Position numbers and translations under genes: made by a program. A DNA stretch of 64,000 nt from Ereboglobus luteus. GTDB taxonomy: Bacteria > Verrucomicrobiota > Verrucomicrobiia > Opitutales > Opitutaceae. The notes under the pieces are model-generated. The model worked only from the letters and a program-made list of their open reading frames with translations, made no database searches and was not told where the DNA came from. The stretch is taken from positions 3,080,501-3,144,500 of the forward strand of contig NZ_CP023004.1 in NCBI RefSeq assembly GCF_003096195.1, written 5' to 3'. Shown piece after piece: positions 16,235 through 25,900 of this stretch (position 1 is its first letter; each line of letters opens with the position of its first letter).

Positions 16235-19200
16235 CTATTCGACGACGAGGGTGGTGCTGGCGGAGTGGGAGTTGTATTCGGGTGCATACATGCACTGGAT
16301 TTCGGCGATGCCGCTTTCGTAGACGCCGCGCAGTTGCACGCGCACCGGATACTCGAACACGTGCGTGCCGGCGGACAGCCAGTCCATGAAGAAGTGCGTG
16401 GCGGTGTCTCGCGTGCTCTCATAATAACCGAGGCCGTTTTTCCAGCGGTAGCCGCTCAGGACGTTGACCGGCTCGGTGCCGCTGCCTCGCTGGTCTTTCA
16501 AGTGCACGAACTCCATGTCTCGGTCGGTGCGCAGTTCGATGCGCGCGATGAGGGTGTCGCCGGGTTCGAGCTTGGTTTTGTCGAGCGCGACGAGGGTTGG
16601 GCCGCTCGATGTGTTGATTTGTTTCCAGAGGGTTTTCTTGAGCGTGAGCGGTGTGCCTTCGTGCGGGGTGATTTTGTCGATGGTTTGAAGATACTGCCAG
16701 GTGACGCCGCCCCACGCCGGGCCGGCGTCGGTTTTGGTGACGGTGATTTTTTCGCCCATTGACGGTGTGATCGAGGGGCCGGGGATGCGTTCGCGATAAT
16801 AGCCGGTGCCGGCTTCGGATTGGGCGGGTTCGATTTTTTTGCCGCCAAGTGAAACGGTGACAAGGGCGTCGGAGGCGAGTTTGTCGGCGCCGCGCAAGAG
16901 CAGCGCGTAGACGGCGTCGGCGGTCGCCTTGGTGCTGGGCCAGGCTTGGGTTTGTTTTTGCTTGAGCAGCCAGAGTTGGAGGTCGGAGACGGCTTGGGTG
17001 TCGCGCGCGACTTCGTCGAAGACTTCGATCATGAGCGCTTGGGTTTCGATTGGGGCCTGCCACCAGAACCAGCCGCGGTTGGTGTCGGCCCAATACATGC
17101 CGAGTTCGTCGTGGTTTTTGGCGTGTTGCTTGAGCGAGGTGACGATGGCGGCGGGTGTGGCGGTGTCACTCATGCGGGCGAGCGCGAGGGCGGCGTGGCC
17201 TTGGGATTGGCGCGGGAGCGAGAGCCAGTGTTTGCGGGCTTGCGCGGTGTAGAAGTCATAGGCGGCGCGGGCGGTGTCGGGGATGGGGATTTCTTTCAGG
17301 TAGAAGCTGCGCGTGTAGAGTTGGAATGCGTCGGCGCTGCGGATGTGGTTGCCGTCGGGGTTGAAGTTTTTCGTGGCGATGAGCTCGGCGTGGTGTTTGG
17401 CGAGGGCGGCGTCGAGCGCGGTGACGGCGCGCTTGAGCATGGTGTCGGCGCGGTTGTCGAGCGGGATGCCGAAGTGGCGCAGGCGCGCGAATCCGGCGAC
17501 GAGGTAGCGGGTGATGTAGTCGCTGCCGCGTCCGCCGGGGAACCATGCCCAGAGTCCGTTGTTCATCTGGCGCTCGGCAAGTTGCGCGATGATGGCCTGG
17601 GTTTGCGCGGCGGTGCGGTTTGCATCGAAGAGATTTCCGATGGCGCGGCGGTTTTCACTTTCGCGCGTGGCGTCGCGCAGCCACGGGGTTTCCTCGATGA
17701 GCACGGATTTGAGGTCCTCGTTTTTGAGGAGGGGCGATTCGAGCGCGGGGGTGTTGCGCCATTGCTCGAAGACGCGCGCGATTTTCGGGTCGGAGTTGGC
17801 AATGTGCGCGGCGAGGGCGTTGGCGTAGTAGCGGTTGAAGAGTTGCTCGGTGCATTCGTGCGGGTATTCCATGAGGTTGGGCAGCGCGAGCACGGCATAC
17901 CAAGCGGGGTTGCTGGTCATTTGCACGGTTAGGGATTCGTGGCGAAGGGCTGAAGGACTGAAGGATTGAAGGGCTGAAGTTTCGGACTCGGCCAGCTTGG
18001 GGAATCGGAAGGTGTAAGTGCCTTTGTCGCGGACGGGCAGCGTGATGGATTCGGTGACGAGCTGGCGGCGGCTGAGGACGGGCAGGAAACCCTCCTCGCC
18101 GTCGCTGACCGCGCCGGTGGAGGCGACGGCTTTGTAGGTGAGGAAACCCTGGCCGTCGGAAACATAAATGCGCCATGAAATTGTTTTCGATGAATTTGGT
18201 GCCAATGTAAAAGGACGCTTGGGGCGATTAGCTTCACCATCTATTGTTTCAAAGGTGAATATATCCATGTCTTTCAGCGTGCTGGCGTCGGCGAAGGTGA
18301 GCTGGGCGGATCCGGTTTGCGGCTTGTCCGTCATGTTGGTGACTTTGACGGTGAACTCGACGGTGTCGCCTTCGCGCAGGAAGCGCGGTGGGTTGGGCTG
18401 CACCATGAGGTCTTTCGCGGTGACGGCGGTGTCGGTGAGGATGGCGGAGCGCAGTTGTTTGTCGTGCGCGAAGCCGAGGAACTTCCAGCGAGTGAGCGCC
18501 TCGGGCACGGTGAACTCCATGCGCACGGAGCCGTCCGAATCGGTGAGGAGTTGCGGGAAGAAGAAAGCTGTTTCGTTAAGGTTCTTGCGCGCGGTCACGG
18601 CGGCGAGATCGGGGGCGGAAGCAGAAGGGTTTGACGCGTCTGGCTCAAGACTGACGCCGGGCATGGATTTCATGAACTCGCCTGTGCTGGCACTACCCAA
18701 AGTAGCACTGTCCATCTTGGAATCCGCATAGCGGAAATCTAAACCCCCAATCCTCGCTGGACTTGCGGGTGCTGCTCTTTGCTCGACGATAACTTGCGCT
18801 CGTCCTTCCCTTTCGCTTGTTACCATAAACCTATCTAACATGACGATTTCGCTACCGTTGTTATAGTAGAAGTTTATCCCGGCAAAAGGCAGACGCTCGC
18901 TTGATGCCCAGTGACGGTAGGGTGGTTTGTTTTGGACGCGGCGCTGACGAATGTGGAGGTCGTTCACCATTGTTCTGAAGCTGACGGCGTCGTTGGTGGT
19001 GCCCCAGCCGGAACTGCGATTGTAGTTTTGACGGAATATGCCGGTGAGGTCGCTCCATTGATGCGGGGAGAATTGGTCGAGCGAGGCGTCGTAGAGGGCG
19101 GCGGCGAATTCGGCGGCGGCGTGCTCGGCGTCGGGGCCGGTGATGCGTGCGGTCCATGTTTCGCGTCCGCCGGGGACGAGTTTGGAATTAAAATGCTCCC

Positions 19201-22200
19201 ATGTGATTTTGAGTTTTTTGGTTTCCCAGGGGACGGAGATTTCGCGGGTGGCGGAGACGAGGCGGTTGTCGCGGACTTGGAAGACGCGCAGGGTCACGCC
19301 GCCGCGCATGGACTCAGTGATCGGGAGCGTGATTTTTTGCTGTGTGACGCCGGCGTCGGTCCAGTAGCTGCGGAGGATTTTGCCGTTTTGCTCGAAGCTG
19401 ACGAGGGCGCGCGCGGTGTCGTAACCGGAGCCCCAGAGCGCGGTGAAGGTGTCGCCGGGTTGCAGCGTGAGCGACGAGGCGGCGAAGACAAAATCCTGCT
19501 TGTTTTCGTAGCGGGTGGCGTCGGGCGCGAGGACGCGGATTTCGGTGCGGGCGGCGACCGTTTTTCCAAAGCGGTCTTTTGTGCTCACGATGGCGCGGTA
19601 GAGTCCTGCGGGGAGTTTGGCGGCGATTTCGGCGAGGCCGGTTTTTGCATCGGTCGTGAAGGTGTGCGTGGAGAGAGCGTCGGGGGATTCGGGCCAGTTG
19701 CGGATGTCGGCGGGGTTGGTGTTTTCGGACTCGGGTGTGTATCCATAATAATAATACGTGTGGAGTCTGGCTTGCGGAATCTTGTCGGGTTGCTTGAGCG
19801 CGTGAATGGCGACGGTGCCTTGCGCGGACTGGCTGATGCCGTCGAGCGTGGTGGTTTTTATTTTCAGGGTGACGGGGGCTTGGTCGGTTTGCCATTCGGC
19901 GGCGGAGATGTCGGCGGCGAGCGCGGTGTAACCAACGGAGATGGTGCGGCTGGCGGTGCGGGTTTCGCCGGTGGTGTCGGTGACTTCGGCGGTGATGGTG
20001 TAGTCGAAAATAGGCTCGTTTTTCGCGTCGGCGGTTTTGTCGGGGTGGGCGGTGAATTGGATTGTGAACTTGCCGGCGGCGTCGGTGGCGATCGTGTCGT
20101 GCGCGATTTCGCGGGTTTCGATGCGCGGCAGGAACCATGCGCACCAGCGCGGCCAGCGGACGATGCGGCGCACGCGCCATGTGACTTTGGCACCGTCGAT
20201 GGGCGCGCCCGTGTAGGCGGTGGCGGTGCCGGTGAGCGTGACGGCGCTGTCGAGCTTGGGCGCGGTTTCAGGCGCGGGGAGCGTGACTTCGAACTTGGGG
20301 CGTTTGTATTCCTCAATGCGGATGCCGGTGGCGCCGCGTTCGCCGCTTGTCGTGGAGATTCGGTAGTAGCCGGTGAGCCGTCCGGCGGGGACGGTGAAGC
20401 TGCCGGAGAGCGAACCGAAATCATTTGTGGTGAGTGTGACGCGGGCCGCTTCCTTGCCGTTGGGGTCGTTGAGGATGACGGTGGCGGTGTGTTGAGCGAG
20501 TGGCGTATAATCGGCGTTTTCGTTGTCGGAGCGGAACACGACGCCCTTGAAGCGGATTTCCTGACCGGGTCGGTAAATGGAACGGTCGGCAAAGAAGACG
20601 ATGCTGTCGTAGGGCGATGCTGGCGTTTGCGGATGCGAGTTGAGATAGATCGTACCGGGCGAGGCCACTGCCTGGCCGCCAGGTGCGCGCGCCAGAAGAA
20701 CGTAATTCGGATATTCGTTTTCGAGGTAGGGCGTGGGGATGGTAAACGAGCCGTCGGCCTCAGTGGTGGAAGCGGGGAGCGCGAGGCGGTCGCCCTTGGT
20801 GGTGGAGCGCCATGCAGTGAGCGTGACACCGTGTTGAGGTTCGCCGGTGGTGGCGTTGACGACGTAGCCGGTGAGCGGGCCTTCGTAGGATTGGTTGCGG
20901 ATGATGGCCAGATCGCTCACCCAAACCGGAGCGTGGGCGAGGAGATTTTTGTTGTCAGAAAACGACTCATCAAAGCTGGCGACGATGAAGTAAAAACCGG
21001 GGGAGAGGTCGGTGGGCGAGGGGATTTTTTCATCGCGATAAGCATGGTCGGGTGTGGGAGGGAGCGTGGTCGTCCATTCTTTTGCGGGGGCGGAAGCCAA
21101 GAGCGCGTTGAACTCGTTGCGCGAAATATTTTCGGGGCGGTTGTGGCTCTTCTGCAAAAACATTTCCCACTCGCAGGGGATGGCTCGGAGATAAAGTTTT
21201 TGCTGGTTGCGGTAGCGGATTGTGATTTCGGGCGCGGGGTGCGCCCATGTGCGCTCGGTCATGATGCTTTGAAGCGAGGGAGCGTCGAGACGGGCGATGA
21301 GATTACGACAGTCGTTGGCGAAGGGCGCGCGAGGGTGGAGGCGGATGCCTTGCTGCGCGGCGGCGTAGGCGGCGGCTGGATCGGTGCTTTCGAGGAGCTG
21401 GGCGAGGCGCAGGCAGGCGGTGGTGGCGACGTGGAGTTTCTCATTGCGCGCGATGTAGTCGCGAAGCGCGGCGAGGTGGCGTTCGCGGGCGGGCTGGCCG
21501 AGGAGCGATGCTGCCCAGTTGATACGGTGCAAGTCAGCGTCGGTGAGGGCGACTTGTGGCTGCGGATCGTCGAGGTGGAAGCGGAGGAGTTGTTGGTAGA
21601 GTTGGACGGCGCGCAATGACGGCGAGATGCCGGCGCTTCCGGTGCCGGCAGCATTCCACGCGAGGAATTCTTCGAGGGAGCCGAGTATGGGGGAGTCCGC
21701 TTCGGGTTCGAAGGCGTCTTCGGATTTGGAGACCCCTTGGTCGCCGGCGCTGTAGAAGGCGATGGCTTCGTTGATCAGAAAATCGTAGAGGGTGGGGCGG
21801 TAGGTGTCGGGGAGTTCGCCTTTGGCGATAAGGGGTTCAAATATGTCGATGGGCGTGCGCTGGAGTGCGGAAGGATTGGCGAGCGCGGCCTCGAAATGTT
21901 GCGCGGTTTTGGCGAGAACGCGGCGGGCATCCCATGTGAGGAAATCGTCGGAGGGCTGCTCGGAGGTTTGAGTTCGTTGAAGGAGATGCCAACGGTTGGC
22001 TTGATAATACTCCCACCATGTTTTTGCGAGCGCGGCTTCGAGAAGCGGGCGCATTGACGCAGGGAGCGCGGGTGCGTGGTCGTCGGCCAGCCAGGTGTTG
22101 AGTGCGCGAATAGCCGTGGCCGCTTGCTCTCGGGGTTCTTCAATAAAGGCGTCGATTTGGGTTTTGGCGAGAATTGCCCGAACGGCTTCGGGCCATGTTT

Positions 22201-22381
22201 CATCCGCAATGGCTCCGGTGATTATTTTATCGAGCGCGGCGGAGGCGGTTTTGGGCTGGCCTGCTTTTTGTGCGTCGGCGACAGCGCGCCAGTCCGCGGC
22301 GCGATTCGCCGCGAAGAGTGAAGTGTGAAGGGTGAAGAGTGAAAACAGGAGCGCGAGGACGAGCGGGAGGTTGCGTTTCAT
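16235..22381 (-). CDS. Bacterial alpha-2-macroglobulin family protein with thioester motif
   Basis: A 2048-residue secreted or periplasmic protein, by family a protease trap that guards the envelope. The ATG at 22381 gives a signal peptide (KRNLPLVLALLFSLFTLH), itself coded by GTGAAGAGTGAA-type repeat words. MG-type beta domains fill the first half (DRSIYRPGQEIRFKGVVFR is the MG2 hallmark). KNLNETAFFFPQLLTD and VPEALTRWKFLGFAHD mark the central macroglobulin core. The thioester motif CTEQ is at about residue 1510 (17842-17854), so the trap should be covalent. Before the core, residues about 1178-1247 resemble the N-terminus of a TonB-dependent receptor (VMLDRFMVTSER, then GEFMKSMPGVS). ETSALQSFSPSALRHES (17940-17990) is repeat-derived. 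No PBP1C-like partner is adjacent. Confidence 0.9.
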   Translation of the reverse strand: MKRNLPLVLALLFSLFTLHTSLFAANRAADWRAVADAQKAGQPKTASAALDKIITGAIADETWPEAVRAILAKTQIDAFIEEPREQAATAIRALNTWLADDHAPALPASMRPLLEAALAKTWWEYYQANRWHLLQRTQTSEQPSDDFLTWDARRVLAKTAQHFEAALANPSALQRTPIDIFEPLIAKGELPDTYRPTLYDFLINEAIAFYSAGDQGVSKSEDAFEPEADSPILGSLEEFLAWNAAGTGSAGISPSLRAVQLYQQLLRFHLDDPQPQVALTDADLHRINWAASLLGQPARERHLAALRDYIARNEKLHVATTACLRLAQLLESTDPAAAYAAAQQGIRLHPRAPFANDCRNLIARLDAPSLQSIMTERTWAHPAPEITIRYRNQQKLYLRAIPCEWEMFLQKSHNRPENISRNEFNALLASAPAKEWTTTLPPTPDHAYRDEKIPSPTDLSPGFYFIVASFDESFSDNKNLLAHAPVWVSDLAIIRNQSYEGPLTGYVVNATTGEPQHGVTLTAWRSTTKGDRLALPASTTEADGSFTIPTPYLENEYPNYVLLARAPGGQAVASPGTIYLNSHPQTPASPYDSIVFFADRSIYRPGQEIRFKGVVFRSDNENADYTPLAQHTATVILNDPNGKEAARVTLTTNDFGSLSGSFTVPAGRLTGYYRISTTSGERGATGIRIEEYKRPKFEVTLPAPETAPKLDSAVTLTGTATAYTGAPIDGAKVTWRVRRIVRWPRWCAWFLPRIETREIAHDTIATDAAGKFTIQFTAHPDKTADAKNEPIFDYTITAEVTDTTGETRTASRTISVGYTALAADISAAEWQTDQAPVTLKIKTTTLDGISQSAQGTVAIHALKQPDKIPQARLHTYYYYGYTPESENTNPADIRNWPESPDALSTHTFTTDAKTGLAEIAAKLPAGLYRAIVSTKDRFGKTVAARTEIRVLAPDATRYENKQDFVFAASSLTLQPGDTFTALWGSGYDTARALVSFEQNGKILRSYWTDAGVTQQKITLPITESMRGGVTLRVFQVRDNRLVSATREISVPWETKKLKITWEHFNSKLVPGGRETWTARITGPDAEHAAAEFAAALYDASLDQFSPHQWSDLTGIFRQNYNRSSGWGTTNDAVSFRTMVNDLHIRQRRVQNKPPYRHWASSERLPFAGINFYYNNGSEIVMLDRFMVTSEREGRAQVIVEQRAAPASPARIGGLDFRYADSKMDSATLGSASTGEFMKSMPGVSLEPDASNPSASAPDLAAVTARKNLNETAFFFPQLLTDSDGSVRMEFTVPEALTRWKFLGFAHDKQLRSAILTDTAVTAKDLMVQPNPPRFLREGDTVEFTVKVTNMTDKPQTGSAQLTFADASTLKDMDIFTFETIDGEANRPKRPFTLAPNSSKTISWRIYVSDGQGFLTYKAVASTGAVSDGEEGFLPVLSRRQLVTESITLPVRDKGTYTFRFPKLAESETSALQSFSPSALRHESLTVQMTSNPAWYAVLALPNLMEYPHECTEQLFNRYYANALAAHIANSDPKIARVFEQWRNTPALESPLLKNEDLKSVLIEETPWLRDATRESENRRAIGNLFDANRTAAQTQAIIAQLAERQMNNGLWAWFPGGRGSDYITRYLVAGFARLRHFGIPLDNRADTMLKRAVTALDAALAKHHAELIATKNFNPDGNHIRSADAFQLYTRSFYLKEIPIPDTARAAYDFYTAQARKHWLSLPRQSQGHAALALARMSDTATPAAIVTSLKQHAKNHDELGMYWADTNRGWFWWQAPIETQALMIEVFDEVARDTQAVSDLQLWLLKQKQTQAWPSTKATADAVYALLLRGADKLASDALVTVSLGGKKIEPAQSEAGTGYYRERIPGPSITPSMGEKITVTKTDAGPAWGGVTWQYLQTIDKITPHEGTPLTLKKTLWKQINTSSGPTLVALDKTKLEPGDTLIARIELRTDRDMEFVHLKDQRGSGTEPVNVLSGYRWKNGLGYYESTRDTATHFFMDWLSAGTHVFEYPVRVQLRGVYESGIAEIQCMYAPEYNSHSASTTLVVE

Positions 22382-22412
22382 ATAAAGGGAAAACGGTTGA
22401 GTTGAGTTTTTA

Positions 22413-22510
22413 TTAACCATGGGGGGCACGGAGAGGCACGGAGGAATTCATGAGGAATAGCTGATCAATTTTCCTCTGTCTCTGTGTATCTCCGTGTTCT
22501 CCTTGGTTAA
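22413..22510. repeat. Inverted repeat of CACGGAG words
   Basis: The left arm (22413-22455) reads TTAACCATGG, then GGCACGGAGAGGCACGGAGG. The right arm (22473-22510) is its imperfect complement ending CCTTGGTTAA. It fills the gap between the oxidoreductase stop and the alpha-2-macroglobulin start, both on the minus strand. Confidence 0.8.
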
Positions 22511-23938
22511 TTATTGGTTTGTTTTTTCGGCGAGTTCTTCGAGGGGGTAGGTGATGATTTCGGCGATGGTGGGATGATACCAGGGAGCGCGAAGCATGTC
22601 GTGGACTGTCGCGCGCATTATGAGCGGGGTGCTGAAGATGTGAATCAGCTCGCCGGCGTCGCGGCCCACGATTTCGGCGCCGAGGATGCGGCCGCGTTTT
22701 GGGTCGGCGAGGACTTTTACGTAGCCGGCGTTGGCGTCCATGAGGATGGTTTTGCCGTGGTCGTTGTAGGGATAGCTGGCGGCGATGAAGGGGATTTTTT
22801 TTGCGCGGAGTTGGCTTTCGAGCAGACCGATGGTGGCGAGCGCGGGGTCGGTGAAGACGACGTTGAGGAGGTGCGCCGAGGAAAGGATTGCGGGGATCCG
22901 CGGCGGGCGGGTTGACGGGAGAAATGCGTGGCGGGCGGCGAGTTCGCCTTGGGCGATGGCGAGGTGCACGATGTCGTTGGGACCGCAGACATCGCCGCCG
23001 GCGTAGATGTGCGGCGTGGTGGTTTGCTGGTGGCGGTTGGCGCGGATGCGGCCGGCGGGTGTGAGACGGACGCCGGCGGCGGCGAGATTGAGGCCGGCGG
23101 TGTTGGGTTCGCGTCCGAGTGCGTTGAAGAGGTGGGCGGCTTCGCGGGCGACGCTTTTTGTGGCGCCGTTGTGCGTGTGCGCGAAGGTTACGCGGACGCC
23201 ACGTTTTGTCTGCGCGATTTTTTCTATGCGAGTGTGGGTAAAGAGTTCGACGCCTTCGTCGCGGAGCGCCTGTTGAATGACGGCGCTGGCCTCGGGGGAG
23301 TGGTCGCGGAGGATGTTGGGGCTGCGCTGGATGAGCGTCACGCGGACGCCGAGGCGGCGGAGGTATTGCGTGAGTTCGACGGCGATGATGCCGCCGCCGA
23401 GGACGATCACGCTTTTGGGGATGAAGTTGAGGTCGAGGACGTCGTCGCTTGTCCAGTGCGGGGTGTCGGCGAGGCCGTGTATTGGTGGAGTGGATACGCG
23501 CGAGCCGGTGGCGATGAGGATTTTTTTTGCGGAGATCCGGGTGCGTTTGTCGTCGTTGAGTTCGACGGTGTGCGGGTCGATGAATCGGGCGTTTGCGCGG
23601 TAGAGGTCGTATTTGCCGGAGTTCATGGCGCGCGCGCGGTAGTCGGCGAACTCGGCGATGATTTTTTTCTTCCGCGCGTGCATGGCGCGGATATCCGGGC
23701 GCGCGACGGGGATGTGGAGGCCGAAGGTTTTGCCTTTTTGCGCGAGGTGCAGGACCTCGGTCATCCAGAGGAGGGTTTTCGAGGGCATGCATCCGCGAAG
23801 AATGCACAGGCCGCCGAGTTCGCGCGCGCCGTCAACGATGGCGACGCGTTTGCCGAATTCGTCGCGCGCGACTCGCGCTGCGTTAAAACCGGCGGAGCCG
23901 CCGCCGAGGACGAGAAGGTCGTAGGGTTTGGTGGGCAT
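22511..23938 (-). CDS. Pyridine nucleotide-disulfide oxidoreductase (class I flavoprotein)
   Basis: A 475-residue flavoprotein of the lipoamide dehydrogenase / mercuric reductase group. The FAD-binding motif LLVLGGGSAGFNAARVA opens the protein. The redox-active disulfide is CILRGC (Cys-x4-Cys). A second dinucleotide site for NAD(P)H is VIVLGGGIIAVELTQYLRRLG, and AGGDVCG marks the FAD-binding end. The C-terminal YHPTIAE supplies the His-x4-Glu pair of the dimer active site. There are no neighbouring 2-oxo acid dehydrogenase or mer genes, so the substrate cannot be assigned. The N-terminal HMA domain of many MerA proteins is absent. Confidence 0.88.
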   Translation of the reverse strand: MPTKPYDLLVLGGGSAGFNAARVARDEFGKRVAIVDGARELGGLCILRGCMPSKTLLWMTEVLHLAQKGKTFGLHIPVARPDIRAMHARKKKIIAEFADYRARAMNSGKYDLYRANARFIDPHTVELNDDKRTRISAKKILIATGSRVSTPPIHGLADTPHWTSDDVLDLNFIPKSVIVLGGGIIAVELTQYLRRLGVRVTLIQRSPNILRDHSPEASAVIQQALRDEGVELFTHTRIEKIAQTKRGVRVTFAHTHNGATKSVAREAAHLFNALGREPNTAGLNLAAAGVRLTPAGRIRANRHQQTTTPHIYAGGDVCGPNDIVHLAIAQGELAARHAFLPSTRPPRIPAILSSAHLLNVVFTDPALATIGLLESQLRAKKIPFIAASYPYNDHGKTILMDANAGYVKVLADPKRGRILGAEIVGRDAGELIHIFSTPLIMRATVHDMLRAPWYHPTIAEIITYPLEELAEKTNQ

Positions 23939-24078
23939 GTGAAAAAGGTTTGGTGGCGTTAAATTTCAGGCAGGGGAGCGGCGGAAGGGTGATGAGTGAA
24001 TGGTGACGGGTGAAAACGGGAGAAGTGCGCTTTTTCTTCACTCTTTATTTTTCAGGTTTCACTCTTCCGCGCAGCGGT

Positions 24079-24618
24079 TCAGGCGCAAATGGAGGCTTGG
24101 ATTTCGCGGGCCTTTTCGGGGGTGGTGAGTTTTTTGACGAGCACCAGTCCGAAGTCGATCGCGGTGCCGGCGCCGCGCGAGGTGATGATGTTGGCGTCAA
24201 CAACAACGCGTTCTTGCATGAGCGCGGTGGGGAGTTCGTTGAGGACGGATGTGTGGCAGGTGTAGCGGAGGCCGGCGAGGAGGCCCGCGTCGTTGAGGAC
24301 GGTGGGCGCGGCGCAGATGGCGGCGAGCCAGCGGCCGGCCCCGGCGTGGGCGCGCACGAGCGCGGAGACGCGCGGGTCGGCGCGGAGGAGTTTTACTCCG
24401 GGGCCGCCGGGGATTAATAGCATGTCGTGTAGTTTTTCCGGGTTTGCGGAAAGTGTGGCGTCGGCTTGGATTGTGATGCCGTTGCGGCCGTTTACGGAGA
24501 GGGTTTCCGTGAGCGAGGCGGTGGTGACCTCGACTCCGGCGCGGCGGAGCATGTCGATGGGGGCGATGGCTTCGAGTTCCTCAAAACCTTCCGGCAATAG
24601 TGCAAGGACTGTTGGCAT
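24079..24618 (-). CDS. DJ-1/PfpI family protein (YajL-like)
   Basis: A 179-residue DJ-1 superfamily protein. The nucleophile-elbow Cys lies in LAAICAAPTVL, and the supporting acidic residue is in LLPEGFEELEA. TSRGAGTAIDFGL is the YajL/DJ-1-type C-terminal signature. YajL/DJ-1 proteins protect against oxidative and carbonyl stress; the proposed deglycase activity is debated. Both flanks carry GTGAAGAGTGAA-type repeat words (23990-24065 and 24628-24650). Confidence 0.88.
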   Translation of the reverse strand: MPTVLALLPEGFEELEAIAPIDMLRRAGVEVTTASLTETLSVNGRNGITIQADATLSANPEKLHDMLLIPGGPGVKLLRADPRVSALVRAHAGAGRWLAAICAAPTVLNDAGLLAGLRYTCHTSVLNELPTALMQERVVVDANIITSRGAGTAIDFGLVLVKKLTTPEKAREIQASICA

Positions 24619-24766
24619 GATATGGGAAGAGTGAAGTGTGAAAATGAAAGGAGTCAGAATACAGGATTCGGGAGATGAAGAATTATATGTTGAAAAATGA
24701 GACTACACAGAATGAGTGCGGTTGCACTCGGAAAGTTTGGTGGGGGCGGCGCGGGACGGGATGCGC

Positions 24767-24793
24767 AAAAAAGCCGAGCAGGGGCTCGGCTTT
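24767..24793 (-). terminator. Intrinsic terminator of the sigma factor gene
   Basis: On the minus strand, AAAGCCGAGC pairs perfectly with GCTCGGCTTT across a short loop, followed by a run of six Us. It lies about 30 nt after the stop codon of the sigma factor gene and is the clearest classical terminator on this strand. Confidence 0.9.
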
Positions 24794-24823
24794 CCCGGGA
24801 CGCGGGTGTGTTTTGGCCTTGTT

Positions 24824-25900
24824 TTACGAGACCGCCTGCGAGTTGGCCTCGATGAACTCGCGGATCACTTCCATGCGTTTGCGCTGGCGTGTTTCCTCGT
24901 CGATCTCGGCGCGCGAGCGCAGGGCCTCGTTTTGCGCCATGGCTTTTCGCATTTTCATGAGGGCGGAGTTTTGCAACTGCCGGATGCGTTCGCGCGTTAT
25001 GCGGAATTTTTTGCCGATTTCCTCAAGCGTCATTTCGACGGCGTCTCCGAGGCCGAAGCGCAGTTTGATGATTTCGGCTTCGCGCGGGTCGAGCGAGTCG
25101 ATCATGTTGCGAAGATCAATGCTGAGATTGCGCGCGCGCAGGCTGTCAAACGGGTTCGCGGTGTTTTCATCGCCAATGAGTTCTCCAAGGGGCGCCGAAT
25201 CGCTCTCACTGCCGACGGGTGCGTCGAGCGAGCTTGGGCGGGCGCTGACGGACTTGAGGTGCGTAACCTTGGCGGTCGGAATCTGGAGTTCGGCGGCGAG
25301 TTCCTCGTCGGTCGGCTCGCGTCCGAGCTCCTCGCTGAGCGCATGGGCGGCGCGGCGCAATTTCGAGATTTTTTCGACGAGATGGACGGGCAGGCGGATC
25401 GTTTTGCTTTGGTTGGCGAGGGCGCGCTTGATCGATTGTTTGATCCACCACGCGGCGTAGGTGGAGAGTTTTCCGCCCTTGTCTGGGTCAAAGCGTTCGA
25501 CGGCCTTGATGAGGCCGATGTTGCCCTCGCTGATGAGGTCGAGGAAGGGGAGGCCGAAATCCTTGTAATCGCGGGCGATTCTCACGACGAGGCGGAGGTT
25601 GGCCTTGATCATGTGGTCGCGGGCCTCCTTGTCGCCGCGGAGAATGCGGCGGGCGAGGGCGGTTTCCTCCTCCAGGGTGAGGAGCGGCGTCCTGCCGATT
25701 TCCTGCAAGTAGAGTTGCAGGTTGCTTCGTCCGGCGGGCTCGGACTCGACGGCGGCGGCCTCGTATTTTTCAAGAAACGACGGCGGCGCATCCGGCGACG
25801 GCATGCGGTTTGGCGCGAAGGGGAGTGCGATTGTCAGTTCGGTTTCATCATGCTGTGCATGTGTGTTTTCTTGGTATGTTTGATTGAACATGGGCTGCAT
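24824..25900 (-). CDS. RNA polymerase sigma-70 family factor (primary/group 2 type)
   Basis: A 358-residue sigma factor. Region 1.2 is NLQLYLQEIGRTPLLTLEEE. Region 2 is NLRLVVRIARDYKDFGLPFLDLISEGNIGLIKAVERFDPDKG with STYAAWWIKQSI (core binding and -10 recognition). Region 3 includes RLPVHLVEKI and region 4 has EAEIIKLRFGL and TLEEIGKKFRITRERIRQLQ (-35 recognition). It lacks the long region 1.1 and non-conserved region of E. coli RpoD. It could be the housekeeping sigma of this lineage or a group 2 (RpoS-like) paralogue; the window alone does not decide. A strong terminator follows and an AT-rich, probably promoter-bearing gap precedes. Confidence 0.88.
   Translation of the reverse strand: MQPMFNQTYQENTHAQHDETELTIALPFAPNRMPSPDAPPSFLEKYEAAAVESEPAGRSNLQLYLQEIGRTPLLTLEEETALARRILRGDKEARDHMIKANLRLVVRIARDYKDFGLPFLDLISEGNIGLIKAVERFDPDKGGKLSTYAAWWIKQSIKRALANQSKTIRLPVHLVEKISKLRRAAHALSEELGREPTDEELAAELQIPTAKVTHLKSVSARPSSLDAPVGSESDSAPLGELIGDENTANPFDSLRARNLSIDLRNMIDSLDPREAEIIKLRFGLGDAVEMTLEEIGKKFRITRERIRQLQNSALMKMRKAMAQNEALRSRAEIDEETRQRKRMEVIREFIEANSQAVS

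Noticed and set aside
18911-21619. A 902-residue plus-strand open frame opposite the alpha-2-macroglobulin gene
   Set aside because: It is Gly/Ala/Glu/Val-rich without any domain, wholly antisense to a well-supported gene; a GC-rich shadow frame.
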